Shown here piece by piece: positions 26,667 through 34,668 of a stretch of DNA of 36,470 bases. The stretch comes from UBA1801 sp035353395 (GTDB taxonomy: Bacteria; Acidobacteriota; Holophagae; Holophagales; Holophagaceae). The DNA lies in the NCBI GenBank assembly GCA_035353395.1, contig DAOPZL010000027.1:1-36470 (forward strand), given 5' to 3'. A program made the position numbers and the translations under genes. How positions within the stretch are numbered: position 1 is the stretch's first letter; every line of letters begins with the position of its first letter. Below the pieces are notes generated by a model. That model saw only the letters and a list, made by a program, of their open reading frames with translations, was not told the DNA's origin and searched no databases.

Positions 26667-27910
26667 ACATGTCTTTCGACGATGGAGTGCCCATGCCCGA
26701 GATCCCGTTCCTCCCGAGCCCCGTGCACCTTCCCGGCGCCAGCATCAAGGTGGTCGGCGTGGGCGGCGCGGGCTGCAACGCCCTCGACCGCATGGTCCAG
26801 AGCGGCGTGTCGGGCGTGCAGCTCATCGCGATGAACACGGATCAGCAGAGCCTCTCCCAGAGCTCCTCGCATGTGAAGATCCCCCTGGGGCCCATGAGCA
26901 TGCGGGGGCTCGGCGCGGGCGGGAACGCCGAGCGCGGCGCCGTCGCGGCCGAGGAGAGCCGCGAGGAGATCCTGGCGAACCTCCAGGGCGCGGACATGGT
27001 CTTCATCACCGCGGGCATGGGCGGCGGCACGGGCACCGGCGCGGCCCCCGTGATCGCCAGCTGCGCCAGGGAGATCGGCGCCCTGACGGTGGCCGTCGTC
27101 CTGACGCCCTTCCGCTGGGAGGGGCCGGGCAAGACCCAGAAGGCCCTCCTCGGGCTGGACAACCTGCGGAACACGGCGGACACGGTCATCGTGGTCTCCA
27201 ACCAGAAGCTCCTCGCCCTCTGCGAGAAGAACGTGAAGGCCAAGGATGCCTACCGCGTGGCCGACGGCGTCCTCATCCAGGGCGTGCGGGGCATCACGGA
27301 CCTCATCCTCAGGCCCGGCACCATCAACGGGGATTTCGCGGACGTCGAGGCGGTGCTGCGCAACGGCGGGGAGGCCCTCATCGGGACCGGCCAGGGCCGG
27401 GGCGACGAGGCGATCCTGGACGCGGTGCAGCGGGCCCTGGACTGCCCGCTCCTGGAGCACAACCTCCAGGGCATCGCCACCAAGGTCATCGTCTCCATCA
27501 TGGCCAACTGGGACCGCATCGAGCTGAGCGCCCTCGAGACGGCGATGAACTACCTGAGCGAGCACTACAACGGGCTGGCCGACATCAAGCCCTGCCAGGT
27601 GGACGCGCCGGAGCTGGAGGACCGCGTCCTGGTCACCGTGCTCGCCTCGGGCTTCGACGAGGGCCGGGACCTCAACGCCCCCGCCGACCAGTTCGATTCC
27701 GCGCCGCTGCCCCCCCTGGACGGGGCGGTTCCGCACGTCGATTCCATGCGGATCTACGGGGAACCCAACCCGGGCGAGGCCGGGCACACCATGACGCCCA
27801 CGCGCCTGCTCCCCCAGGGGCCGACGCCCAGCGGGGAGCTCTCCGGCGGCGCGGACGACCTGCACGTCCCCGCCATCATCCGCATGACCCAGGGCCGGCT
27901 CCTCGAGTAG
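26657..27910 (+). CDS. ftsZ: cell division protein FtsZ
   Basis: The protein has up to 417 residues, the tubulin-like GTPase that forms the division ring. GTP-binding blocks: VVGVGGAGCNALDRM, the tubulin signature GGGTGTG (122-128), and the T7 catalytic loop with INGDFADVEAV (Asn, Asp and Asp kept). The core ends near residue 325, an acidic, proline-rich linker follows, and the C-terminal peptide is HVPAIIRMTQ (403-412), a variant of the DIPAFLRR tail that binds FtsA; here Leu is Ile and the second Arg is Met. Start: ATG 26657 overlaps ftsA; ATG 26669 is equally possible and loses only four residues. The stop is 15 bases from the convergent EAL gene. Confidence 0.95.
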   Translation: MAVNMSFDDGVPMPEIPFLPSPVHLPGASIKVVGVGGAGCNALDRMVQSGVSGVQLIAMNTDQQSLSQSSSHVKIPLGPMSMRGLGAGGNAERGAVAAEESREEILANLQGADMVFITAGMGGGTGTGAAPVIASCAREIGALTVAVVLTPFRWEGPGKTQKALLGLDNLRNTADTVIVVSNQKLLALCEKNVKAKDAYRVADGVLIQGVRGITDLILRPGTINGDFADVEAVLRNGGEALIGTGQGRGDEAILDAVQRALDCPLLEHNLQGIATKVIVSIMANWDRIELSALETAMNYLSEHYNGLADIKPCQVDAPELEDRVLVTVLASGFDEGRDLNAPADQFDSAPLPPLDGAVPHVDSMRIYGEPNPGEAGHTMTPTRLLPQGPTPSGELSGGADDLHVPAIIRMTQGRLLE

Positions 27911-27925
27911 GAACGGCGGGCCTCC

Positions 27926-29395
27926 TCAGACCGCCTGGTCCGAAAGGCCCGTGGACAGCAGTGTGTTGAAGGCGCGGATCTGCTGCGCCTCCAGCCGCTC
28001 CTCGATCTCCTGCACGGTCATGGGCGCGCCCATGTAGTAGCCCTGGAAGAGCCTGCAGCCCATCCGGGAGAGCGTGTCCCGCTGCATGGAGGTCTCGACG
28101 CCCTCCGCCACCACCTCCATGTGGAGGTTGTGGCCCAGGTCCAGGATGGTCTGGACGATGGGTACCGACGAGATGTCCGGATGTTCCGGATGCAGGCCGC
28201 TGACGAAGGAGAGATCGATCTTGAGCGTGTCGATGGGCAGGCGCTGAAGGTAGTTGAGGGATGAGTAGCCCGTCCCGAAGTCGTCGATGGCGATGCGGAT
28301 GCCCATGGCCTTGATGACGTGCAGGGCGGTGTTGCTGAGCTTGGCGTTCCGGAGGAGCGTCCCTTCCGTGATCTCGATCTCCAGGCAGCGGGGCGAGATC
28401 CTGAACTCGTGGAGGGTGTTTGCGACCGTGTCCACCCAGTGGGGCTGCGCGATCTGCAGGGGCGAGACGTTGACCGCCAGGCGGAGGGGGCGCGGACTCA
28501 GGGCCTGCCAGGAGACCATCTTCCGGCAGGCGTTCCGCAGCACCCATTCGCCGATGGGATGGATGAGCTGGTTCTCCTCCGCCAGCGGGATGAACTTGGA
28601 GGGGGGCACCGGGCCCAGCACGGGGTGCTGCCAGCGCACCAGGGCCTCCAGCCCCACGATGGTCCCGTCCACGCTGCACTGGGGCTGGAAGAGCAGCTCC
28701 AGCTCGTTCTTCATGATGGCGTCGCCCAGGCAGGCCTCCAGCTCCCGGCGCTCCAGGGAGGCCTCGTTGAGGGTGGGCGTGCTGCAGTGGTAGGTGTTGC
28801 CCCCCTCCGCCCGGGACCTGCCGGTGGCGGCTTCCGCCTGCTTCAGGAGCGAGATGGCGTCGTCGCCGTCCTGGGGGCACAGGCTGACGCCGATGCTGGC
28901 CGTCAGGGTCAGCTCCCTGGGGCCGAGCCTGAACGGGATGTTCAGGGAATCCAGGAGGCCCTGCGCCACGCGGCAGGGTTCCATGGAATCCCGCACCTCC
29001 GGGAGCAGGACGGCGTACTGGTCCGTGGAGAGCCGCGCGAGCGTGTCGCCGAGCCGCAGGGGCGAGGCGAGACGCCGCGAGAACTGCAGCCAGAGCTCGT
29101 CAGCCTCCTGGAAGTCGAGGGTCTGGCTGATCGACTTGAAGCGGTCCACCTCCACGAAGAGCAGGGCCACGAGGTGGCTCCGGCGGGAGGCCAGGGCGAT
29201 GGCCTGCTCGGCGCGGTCCAGCAGGCGGTTCCGGTTGGGCAGCCCCGTGAGCGAATCCTGCTGTTTCGCCTCATCCAGCCGCCCCTCGAGCTCCTGGATG
29301 CGCGCCGTGGCCAGGGCCAGCTGGCTGATCAGGCCGACGGAGTCCAGTTCCGCGAGGGAACGTTCCGGAGTGGATCGGGCAGTTGGAAGTGGCAA
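27926..29395 (-). CDS. cyclic-di-GMP phosphodiesterase with degenerate GGDEF and intact EAL domain
   Basis: The protein has 489 residues if it starts at TTG 29395 (GGAG eight bases upstream). No ATG or GTG lies before the first domain, and the longer TTG starts (29443, 29551) fall in or beyond an intrinsic terminator at 29441-29487. A short coiled coil (LALATARIQELEGRLDEAKQQDSL) leads into a GGDEF-fold domain (about 45-210) whose signature is STDQY (123-127) instead of GG[DE]EF, so synthesis is lost. The EAL domain (about 225-475) has EAL (250-252), NVSPLQ, EITEGTLL, DDFGTGYSSL, LKIDLSF and AEGVET, all metal/substrate residues present, so hydrolysis of c-di-GMP is expected. It has no membrane segment. 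The GGDEF fold may bind GTP as a regulator, as in some relatives. It converges with ftsZ. Confidence 0.85.
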   Translation of the reverse strand: MPLPTARSTPERSLAELDSVGLISQLALATARIQELEGRLDEAKQQDSLTGLPNRNRLLDRAEQAIALASRRSHLVALLFVEVDRFKSISQTLDFQEADELWLQFSRRLASPLRLGDTLARLSTDQYAVLLPEVRDSMEPCRVAQGLLDSLNIPFRLGPRELTLTASIGVSLCPQDGDDAISLLKQAEAATGRSRAEGGNTYHCSTPTLNEASLERRELEACLGDAIMKNELELLFQPQCSVDGTIVGLEALVRWQHPVLGPVPPSKFIPLAEENQLIHPIGEWVLRNACRKMVSWQALSPRPLRLAVNVSPLQIAQPHWVDTVANTLHEFRISPRCLEIEITEGTLLRNAKLSNTALHVIKAMGIRIAIDDFGTGYSSLNYLQRLPIDTLKIDLSFVSGLHPEHPDISSVPIVQTILDLGHNLHMEVVAEGVETSMQRDTLSRMGCRLFQGYYMGAPMTVQEIEERLEAQQIRAFNTLLSTGLSDQAV

Positions 29396-29440
29396 GCGTG
29401 GGGCTCCGCGGCGACCGGAAAGGCTCTGTGTGGAAGATAC

Positions 29441-29487
29441 CAAAAAGGAGCGCCGCCGGCGCAGGAATGTGGAGGCGACGCTTCCTT
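29441..29487 (-). terminator. intrinsic terminator at end of the carAB-methyltransferase operon
   Basis: Read on the minus strand, AAGGAAGCGTCGCC (29487-29474) pairs with GGCGGCGCTCCTT (29457-29445), with one bulged A and one G-U pair, across a loop of about 16 nt. A run of five T ends the structure. It lies about 15 bases after the methyltransferase stop and before the EAL start. Confidence 0.7.
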
Positions 29488-29501
29488 TCCCGTCGCCCGC
29501 C

Positions 29502-30170
29502 CTACCGGCCCACCCGGTAGGCCAGGCACCAGTAGTACGGCAGTTCCACAAGCCGCGCCTCCACCCCCATGTCCTGGACGGCCCGCAGGAGCTCGTCCCC
29601 GGAGGGAAAATTCTTGAGCACCTCGTGGGTGGAGCCGTCCTCGAGCCGCCGGACCTGGTAGGTGTTCCCCCCGGCGTCCCTGCGGGAGACGGGGGTGCTG
29701 CTCCCCTCCACGTAGCGGTTGTCCACGAAGGCCACGCGGGCCCCGGGGCCCAGGCGCCGATGCCAGCCCGCCAGGAACTCCGGCAGCCGCTCCCGGGGGA
29801 CGTGCGACCACCAGAAGCAGGCCAGGCCGGCCGTGAAGTCCTCCGGGACGTCGTCGAGCCGGTAGGCGTCCGCCTTCCCGAAGCGCACCTTCCCGAAGGG
29901 GTATTCCTTGGCCTGGGCGATGGCGAGGGTCTCCTCGGCCAGGTCCACCGCCAGCACGGACCGGGCCCGCTCCGCGCACACCCGCGTCCAGTAGCCGGTG
30001 CCGCAGGCGATCTCCAGGACCTCCTGGTCCGCCATCTCGCGGGCCACCAGGTCCCGCAGGGCGGCGAGGTCCGCCTGCCGCTCCGGCTTCTCGTAGATGC
30101 GCTCGTATTCCTGGGCGCGGCGGCGGTAGTAGGCGACGAGGTCGAGGGATTCCTCGAGGGCCGCCGTCAT
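29502..30170 (-). CDS. class I SAM-dependent methyltransferase
   Basis: The protein has 222 residues. Its start overlaps the carB stop in an ATGA arrangement, so translation is coupled. The N-terminal YYRRRAQEYERIYEKPERQADL helix, motif I VLEIACGTGYWT (51-61), motif II LAVDLAEETLAIA, and a post-motif ADAYRLDDVPEDFTAGLACFWWSHVPRERLPEFL place it in the UbiE/Methyltransf_11-25 class. The late part (FVDNRYVEG, NTYQVRRLEDGSTHEVLKNFPS) is specific for a small group of unknown substrate. Its tie to carbamoyl-phosphate synthesis is not explained. An intrinsic terminator follows. Confidence 0.8.
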   Translation of the reverse strand: MTAALEESLDLVAYYRRRAQEYERIYEKPERQADLAALRDLVAREMADQEVLEIACGTGYWTRVCAERARSVLAVDLAEETLAIAQAKEYPFGKVRFGKADAYRLDDVPEDFTAGLACFWWSHVPRERLPEFLAGWHRRLGPGARVAFVDNRYVEGSSTPVSRRDAGGNTYQVRRLEDGSTHEVLKNFPSGDELLRAVQDMGVEARLVELPYYWCLAYRVGR

Positions 30171-33100
30171 CGCACCAGGCCTTGCAGGGACCGGACCTGG
30201 ACCTGGCCCCGCAGGGTCTCCATCGCCTCGCAGGCCGCCAGGGCCGTGTTGAGGTTCGTGAGGCAGGGGATGCGCAGGCGCAGGGCTTCCCTGCGGATGG
30301 AGTTCTCGTCCACGAAGGCGTTGCGGCCCCTGGGCGTGTTCACCACCCACTGGATCTCCCCGTTCTTGAGGAGGTCCACGGCGTGGGGGCGGCCCTCCCA
30401 CACCTTGTGGATCCGGCGCACGTGGAGGCCCAGGGTGGCCTCCAGATGGTCGGCCGTGCCCTCCGTGGCGCAGATGCCGAAACCCATGCGGGAGAGCCGC
30501 CGGGCCAGCTCGGTCACCCGCCCCTTGTCCCGGGCGTTGACCGAGAGGAAGACGGTGCCGTGGAGCGGGAGGGGGATGCCGGCGGCCAGGAGGGCCTTGG
30601 CGTAGGCCTCGCCGAAGGTGTCGCCCACGCCCATCACCTCTCCCGTGGACTTCATCTCGGGGCCCAGCACCGGATCGACGCCCGGGAACTTGGCGAAGGG
30701 GAAGACCACGCCCTTGACGGCCACGGTCAGGGCCACGCCGTCCCGGACCTGCTGCTGGGCGAGGGACTGCCCCAGGCCGATCCGCGCCGCCACGCCCGCC
30801 CAGTTGACGCCCGTGGCCTTGGAGATGAAGGGCACCGTGCGGCTTGCCCGGGGATTGGCCTCCAGGCAGTACGCCACGCCGTCCTTCAGCGCCCACTGGA
30901 TGTTCAGGAGCCCGCGGACGCCGAGTTCCAGGGCCAGGCGGCGGCTCTGCTCCTTCACCTCGGCGAGCAGGTCCTCGTCGATGCCCAGGGGCGGGAACAC
31001 CGCGAAGCTGTCCCCGCTGTGGACGCCCGCCTCCTCGACGTGCGCCATGACGCCGGCGACGACCGTGTCCGTGCCGTCGCAGACCAGGTCCACGTCCAGC
31101 TCCTGGGCGTTGTCCAGGTAGTGGTCCAGGAGGATGGGCTGGTCCTCGTTGACGGCGGCGGCCTCGCGCACGAAGCGCTCCAGGTCGCCCTCGTCGAAGA
31201 CGATGGCCATGGCGCGCCCGCCCAGGACGAAGCTGGGGCGCACCATCACGGGGTAGCCGATGCGCCCGGCGACGTCCCGGGCCTCCTCCATGCTCGAGGC
31301 CATGGCCCACTCCGCGGCCGGGATCCGGAGCTTGGAGAGGAGTTGCCCGAAGCGGTCCCGGTCCTCGGCGTCCTCGATGGCGTGGTAGGGCGTGCCCAGC
31401 ATGGGGACCTGGGCCGCGGTGAGGCGCTTCGCCAGCTTCAGGGGCGTCTGCCCTCCGAACTGGGTGAACACGCCGAGCAGCGTTCCCGCGCTCCCCTCCC
31501 GGTCCACGATGGCCTTCACGGATTCCCAGACCAGGGGCTCGAAGTAGAGGCGGTCCGAGGTGTCGAAGTCCGTGCTCACGGTCTCGGGGTTGCAGTTGAC
31601 GAGGATCGCCTCCACGCCCGAGGCGCGGATGGCCTCCACCGCCTGCACGCAGCAGCAGTCGAACTCCACGCCCTGGCCGATCCGGTTGGGGCCGGAGCCG
31701 AGCACGATGGCCTTCGTCCGGTCGGTGGGCTCGGCCTCGCTGAAGTCCTCCCAGGTCTGGTAGAGGTAGGGCGTCCGGGCCTCGAACTCCGCGGCGCAGG
31801 TGTCCACCTGCTTGAAGGCGGGCCGGATGCCGGCGTCCTCGCGGCGCTTGGCGACCTCGTCCTCGCCGCCGTCGCAGAAGCCGGCGATCTGGGCGTCGCT
31901 GAAGCCGGCGCGCTTGGCCCGCTCCAGCAGCTCCTTCGGCAGCCGCTCCAGGGGGAAGCCCCGCATGCGGCCTTCGAGGATCACGATCTCCTCCAGCTCC
32001 CGCAGGAACCAGCGGCTGATCTTCGTGTGGCGGTGCAGTTCCTCCACGGGATGCCCGGCCTTCAGGGCATGGTAGAGCCAGAAGACGCGCTGGGGCCCGG
32101 GGATGAGGAGGTGTTCCCGGAGCCGGGCGAGGTCGAGCTTGCCCTCGAGCGCGCCCGCGAGGCCCGGATAGCCCTCCTCCAGGCTGCGCAGGGCCTTCTG
32201 CAGGGCCTCCTGGAAGCTCCGGCCCAGGCTCATCACCTCCCCCACGCTCTTCATCTGGGTGCCCAGGGTCTTCTCCGCCTGGGGGAACTTCTCGAAGGTG
32301 AAGCGCGGGATCTTGACCACCACGTAGTCCAGCACGGGCTCGAAGGCCGCTTTCGTCTTCCCCGTGATCACGTTGGGCAGCTCCCAGAGGCGGTAGCCCA
32401 GGGCCAGCTTCGTGGCCACCCAGGCGATGGGGAAGCCCGTGGCCTTGGAGGCCAGCGCGGAGGACCGCGAGACGCGCGGGTTCATCTCGATGACGATCAT
32501 GCGGCCGTCCTCGGGGTCCAGGGCGAACTGGATGTTGCTGCCGCCGGTCTCCACGCCCACGCCGCGGATGACGGCGACGGCCGCGTTCCGCATCCGCTGG
32601 TACTCGGGGTCGGTCAAGGTCAGGATCGGGGCGACGGTGATGCTGTCCCCCGTGTGGACGCCCATGGGATCCAGGTTCTCGATCCCGCAGATGACCTCCA
32701 CGTTGTCGTCGAGGTCCCGCACCACCTCCAGCTCGAACTCCTTCCAGCCCAGGATGCTCTCCTCCACGAGCACCTGCCGGATGGGGCTCAGGTCCAGGCC
32801 ACGCAGGCAGATGGCCTCGAACTCCTCGATGTTGTAGGCGATCCCGCCGCCGCTGCCTCCCAGGGTGAAGGAGGGCCGGATGATGGCGGGGAAGCCCGTG
32901 ACCTTCACCAGTTCGTGGGCCTCGGAGATGCTGTGGGCGAAACCGCCCCGGCAGGTCTCGAGGCCGAGCTCGTCCATGAGGGCCTTGAAGAGCTGCCGGT
33001 CCTCGCCCCGCTGGATGGCCTCCACCTGGGCGCCGATCAGCCGCACGCCGTGCCTCTCCAGGAGGCCCGACTCGTGGGCCGCCAGGGCCAGGTTCAGGGC

Positions 33101-33382
33101 CGTCTGGCCGCCCACCGTGGGCAGGATGGCGTCGGGCTTCTCGGCCTCGAGGACCTTCTCGAGCACGGGCAGGGTGAGGGGCTCCATGTAGGTCGCGTCC
33201 GCCCGGCTGGGGTCCGCCATGATGCTCGCCGGGTTGGAATTCAGCAGGATCGTGCGGATCCCCTCCTCGCGCAGGGCCTTCAGGGCCTGGGTGCCCGAGT
33301 AGTCGAACTCGCAGGCCTGCCCGATCTGGATGGGACCGGAACCCAGCACGAGGACGGAGCAGATGTCGGACCGCTTAGGCAT
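30167..33382 (-). CDS. carB: carbamoyl-phosphate synthase large subunit
   Basis: The protein has 1071 residues, full length. It makes carbamoyl phosphate for pyrimidine and arginine synthesis from bicarbonate, two ATP and ammonia channelled from CarA. N-terminal half: LVLGSGPIQIGQACEFDYSG, the first ATP-grasp (GGSGGGIAYN; EMNPRVSRSSALASKATG). Central oligomerisation region, then the second half with IVLGSGPNRIGQGVEFDCCC, second ATP-grasp (VRPSFVLGGRAM; LEANPRASRTVPFISKATG) and a C-terminal MGS-like allosteric domain (about 930-1071, with FLSVNARDKG, TEGTADHLEA and VNTPRGRN). It overlaps carA by eight bases and the methyltransferase by four, so the three are co-translated. No missing residue was noticed. 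Confidence 0.97.
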   Translation of the reverse strand: MPKRSDICSVLVLGSGPIQIGQACEFDYSGTQALKALREEGIRTILLNSNPASIMADPSRADATYMEPLTLPVLEKVLEAEKPDAILPTVGGQTALNLALAAHESGLLERHGVRLIGAQVEAIQRGEDRQLFKALMDELGLETCRGGFAHSISEAHELVKVTGFPAIIRPSFTLGGSGGGIAYNIEEFEAICLRGLDLSPIRQVLVEESILGWKEFELEVVRDLDDNVEVICGIENLDPMGVHTGDSITVAPILTLTDPEYQRMRNAAVAVIRGVGVETGGSNIQFALDPEDGRMIVIEMNPRVSRSSALASKATGFPIAWVATKLALGYRLWELPNVITGKTKAAFEPVLDYVVVKIPRFTFEKFPQAEKTLGTQMKSVGEVMSLGRSFQEALQKALRSLEEGYPGLAGALEGKLDLARLREHLLIPGPQRVFWLYHALKAGHPVEELHRHTKISRWFLRELEEIVILEGRMRGFPLERLPKELLERAKRAGFSDAQIAGFCDGGEDEVAKRREDAGIRPAFKQVDTCAAEFEARTPYLYQTWEDFSEAEPTDRTKAIVLGSGPNRIGQGVEFDCCCVQAVEAIRASGVEAILVNCNPETVSTDFDTSDRLYFEPLVWESVKAIVDREGSAGTLLGVFTQFGGQTPLKLAKRLTAAQVPMLGTPYHAIEDAEDRDRFGQLLSKLRIPAAEWAMASSMEEARDVAGRIGYPVMVRPSFVLGGRAMAIVFDEGDLERFVREAAAVNEDQPILLDHYLDNAQELDVDLVCDGTDTVVAGVMAHVEEAGVHSGDSFAVFPPLGIDEDLLAEVKEQSRRLALELGVRGLLNIQWALKDGVAYCLEANPRASRTVPFISKATGVNWAGVAARIGLGQSLAQQQVRDGVALTVAVKGVVFPFAKFPGVDPVLGPEMKSTGEVMGVGDTFGEAYAKALLAAGIPLPLHGTVFLSVNARDKGRVTELARRLSRMGFGICATEGTADHLEATLGLHVRRIHKVWEGRPHAVDLLKNGEIQWVVNTPRGRNAFVDENSIRREALRLRIPCLTNLNTALAACEAMETLRGQVQVRSLQGLVR

Positions 33383-34457
33383 GATGTTCCTCCATCATCC
33401 GCACGAACTGGGCGAAGGCGCTGCGGGCGTCGTGGGGGCCGGGGCTGGCCTCCGGATGGTGCTGGAGGCCGAAGATGGGCAGGGCCTTGTGCCGGAAGCC
33501 CTCCACGGTGCCGTCGCTGAGATGCCGGTGGGTCACCTCGATCTCGGCGGGCAGGCTCTTCTCGTCCACCGCGAAGCCGTGGTTCTGGGCCGTGATCTGG
33601 ACCCGTCCCGTGGCCAGCTCCAGCACCGGCTGGTTGGCCCCCCGGTGCCCGAACTTGAGCTTGAAGGTCCGGCCGCCGAAGGCGTGTCCCAGGAGCTGGA
33701 GGCCCAGGCAGATCCCGAAGATGGGCTTCCGGCCGATGCAGGCCCCGATCTCCCGCTGCATGCCCGCCAGGGCCGCCGGATCCCCCGGGCCGTTGCTGAA
33801 AAAAAGCCCCTCGAAGCGGGGGGCCGTCAGTTCGCTGGCGGGGGTGTCCCAGGGGAACACCTCCAGGCTCAACCCCGACTCGCAGAGCAGTCTCAGGATG
33901 CTCTTCTTGATGCCGCCGTCGAGCACGGCCACGTGGAACTTCGCCTCCGGGTTGGGGATGTCGTAGCGCTCCGCGCAGCTCACCCGCCCGCACAGGGCCT
34001 GGCCGGCCATGTCGGGCAGGCTCCTCGCCGCCGCCACGCCGGCCGCCAGGTCGCCGTCCCCCTCGGTCCAGATGAGGCCCGGCTGGGCCCCCGCGTCCCG
34101 CAGGTGCTGGGTGAGCGCCCGGGTGTCGAGGTCCGTCATGACCGGGATGCGGTGCCGCTTGAGCCAGCTGCCCAGGTCCCCTTCCGCCAAGGCGTGGTCC
34201 GGCGTGACCGTCAGGCGGCGGCAGAGCAGGGCGGAAGCCCAGGGCCGGTCCCCTTCCACCAGGTCGCCGCGCACCCCGTAGATGTCCTGCTCGGGGAAGG
34301 TCAAACACACCATCTGCCCGGCGAAGCTCGGGTCCGTGAGGATCTCCTGGTAGCCCGTCATGGAGGTGGTGAAGACCGCTTCGCCGCTGCCTCCGAATCC
34401 CAGCGGCGCGCGACCGCGGAAGCTCGTTCCATCCTTCAGGATCAGGTGAGCTCTCAT
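33375..34457 (-). CDS. carA: carbamoyl-phosphate synthase small subunit
   Basis: The protein has 360 residues. It hydrolyses glutamine and feeds ammonia to CarB. The N-terminal CarA domain (LILKDGTSFRGRAPLGFGG; VFTTSMTGYQEILTDPS; GQMVCLTFP) is followed by a class I amidotransferase domain with nucleophile Cys in GICLGLQLLGHAFGG and the His/Glu pair in LQHHPEASPGP. ATG 34457 has AAAAGGAGG six bases upstream; this perfect site sits directly after an intrinsic terminator in the leader, so expression is probably attenuated. The longer in-frame reading to 34688 is discarded because it would pass through that terminator. It starts the carA-carB-methyltransferase operon. Confidence 0.96.
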   Translation of the reverse strand: MRAHLILKDGTSFRGRAPLGFGGSGEAVFTTSMTGYQEILTDPSFAGQMVCLTFPEQDIYGVRGDLVEGDRPWASALLCRRLTVTPDHALAEGDLGSWLKRHRIPVMTDLDTRALTQHLRDAGAQPGLIWTEGDGDLAAGVAAARSLPDMAGQALCGRVSCAERYDIPNPEAKFHVAVLDGGIKKSILRLLCESGLSLEVFPWDTPASELTAPRFEGLFFSNGPGDPAALAGMQREIGACIGRKPIFGICLGLQLLGHAFGGRTFKLKFGHRGANQPVLELATGRVQITAQNHGFAVDEKSLPAEIEVTHRHLSDGTVEGFRHKALPIFGLQHHPEASPGPHDARSAFAQFVRMMEEHHA

Positions 34458-34470
34458 GCGGCCTCCTTTT

Positions 34471-34506
34471 GGAAAAAGCGCCGCCTGTCGGACCCAGGCG
34501 GCGCTT
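34471..34506 (-). promoter_or_regulatory. transcription attenuator in the carA leader
   Basis: On the minus strand AAGCGCCGCCTG (34506-34495) and CAGGCGGCGCTT (34487-34476) form a perfect 12-bp stem over a 7-nt loop, ending in a run of five T and then CC: a textbook intrinsic terminator. It ends just before the carA ribosome site. No minus-strand gene lies upstream, so it can only act on the carA leader. A small CCTCC/GGAGG hairpin (34519-34532) and a T5 run (from about 34541) lie upstream and could take part in pausing. No convincing antiterminator or leader peptide with its own ATG was found. Confidence 0.75.
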
Positions 34507-34570
34507 CGATGGTTCTGGCCTCCCTGCGGAGGTTCGAAAAAGTCTACTGTAAATTCCTGCAATTTCCAGA

Positions 34571-34599
34571 CTGATACTCGCCGGGAATTCATGGGACAA
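34571..34599 (-). promoter_or_regulatory. probable promoter of carA operon
   Basis: On the minus strand TTGTCC (34599-34594), a 17-bp spacer and TATCAG (34576-34571). The predicted start near 34564 gives a leader of about 107 nt carrying the attenuator. Each hexamer matches at four of six positions; the AT-rich setting and correct spacing support it. Confidence 0.4.
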
Positions 34600-34668
34600 T
34601 AGCGTTTTCTTTTTCGCATCGAACCCGGGGCCGCGCGCCTCGTTCTTGTTTCCGGCGGAAACCCGCAC

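Noticed and set aside
29396..29551. Upstream TTG starts (29443, 29551) for the EAL protein
   Set aside because: They lie within or beyond the intrinsic terminator at 29441-29487 or inside the methyltransferase gene, with no ribosome site; TTG 29395 has GGAG at eight bases.
29502..31310. A 602-residue methyltransferase with a long N-terminal extension
   Set aside because: The extension is a shadow of carB; ATG 30170 with the ATGA overlap is the natural start.
30182..33520. A 1112-residue plus-strand ORF opposite carB
   Set aside because: Same kind of high-GC antisense shadow; it contains no recognisable motif, and carB is certain.
34519..34532. PyrR-binding hairpin in the carA leader
   Set aside because: The CCTCC/GGAGG hairpin lacks the UCCNGNGAGG-type loop and has the wrong spacing.
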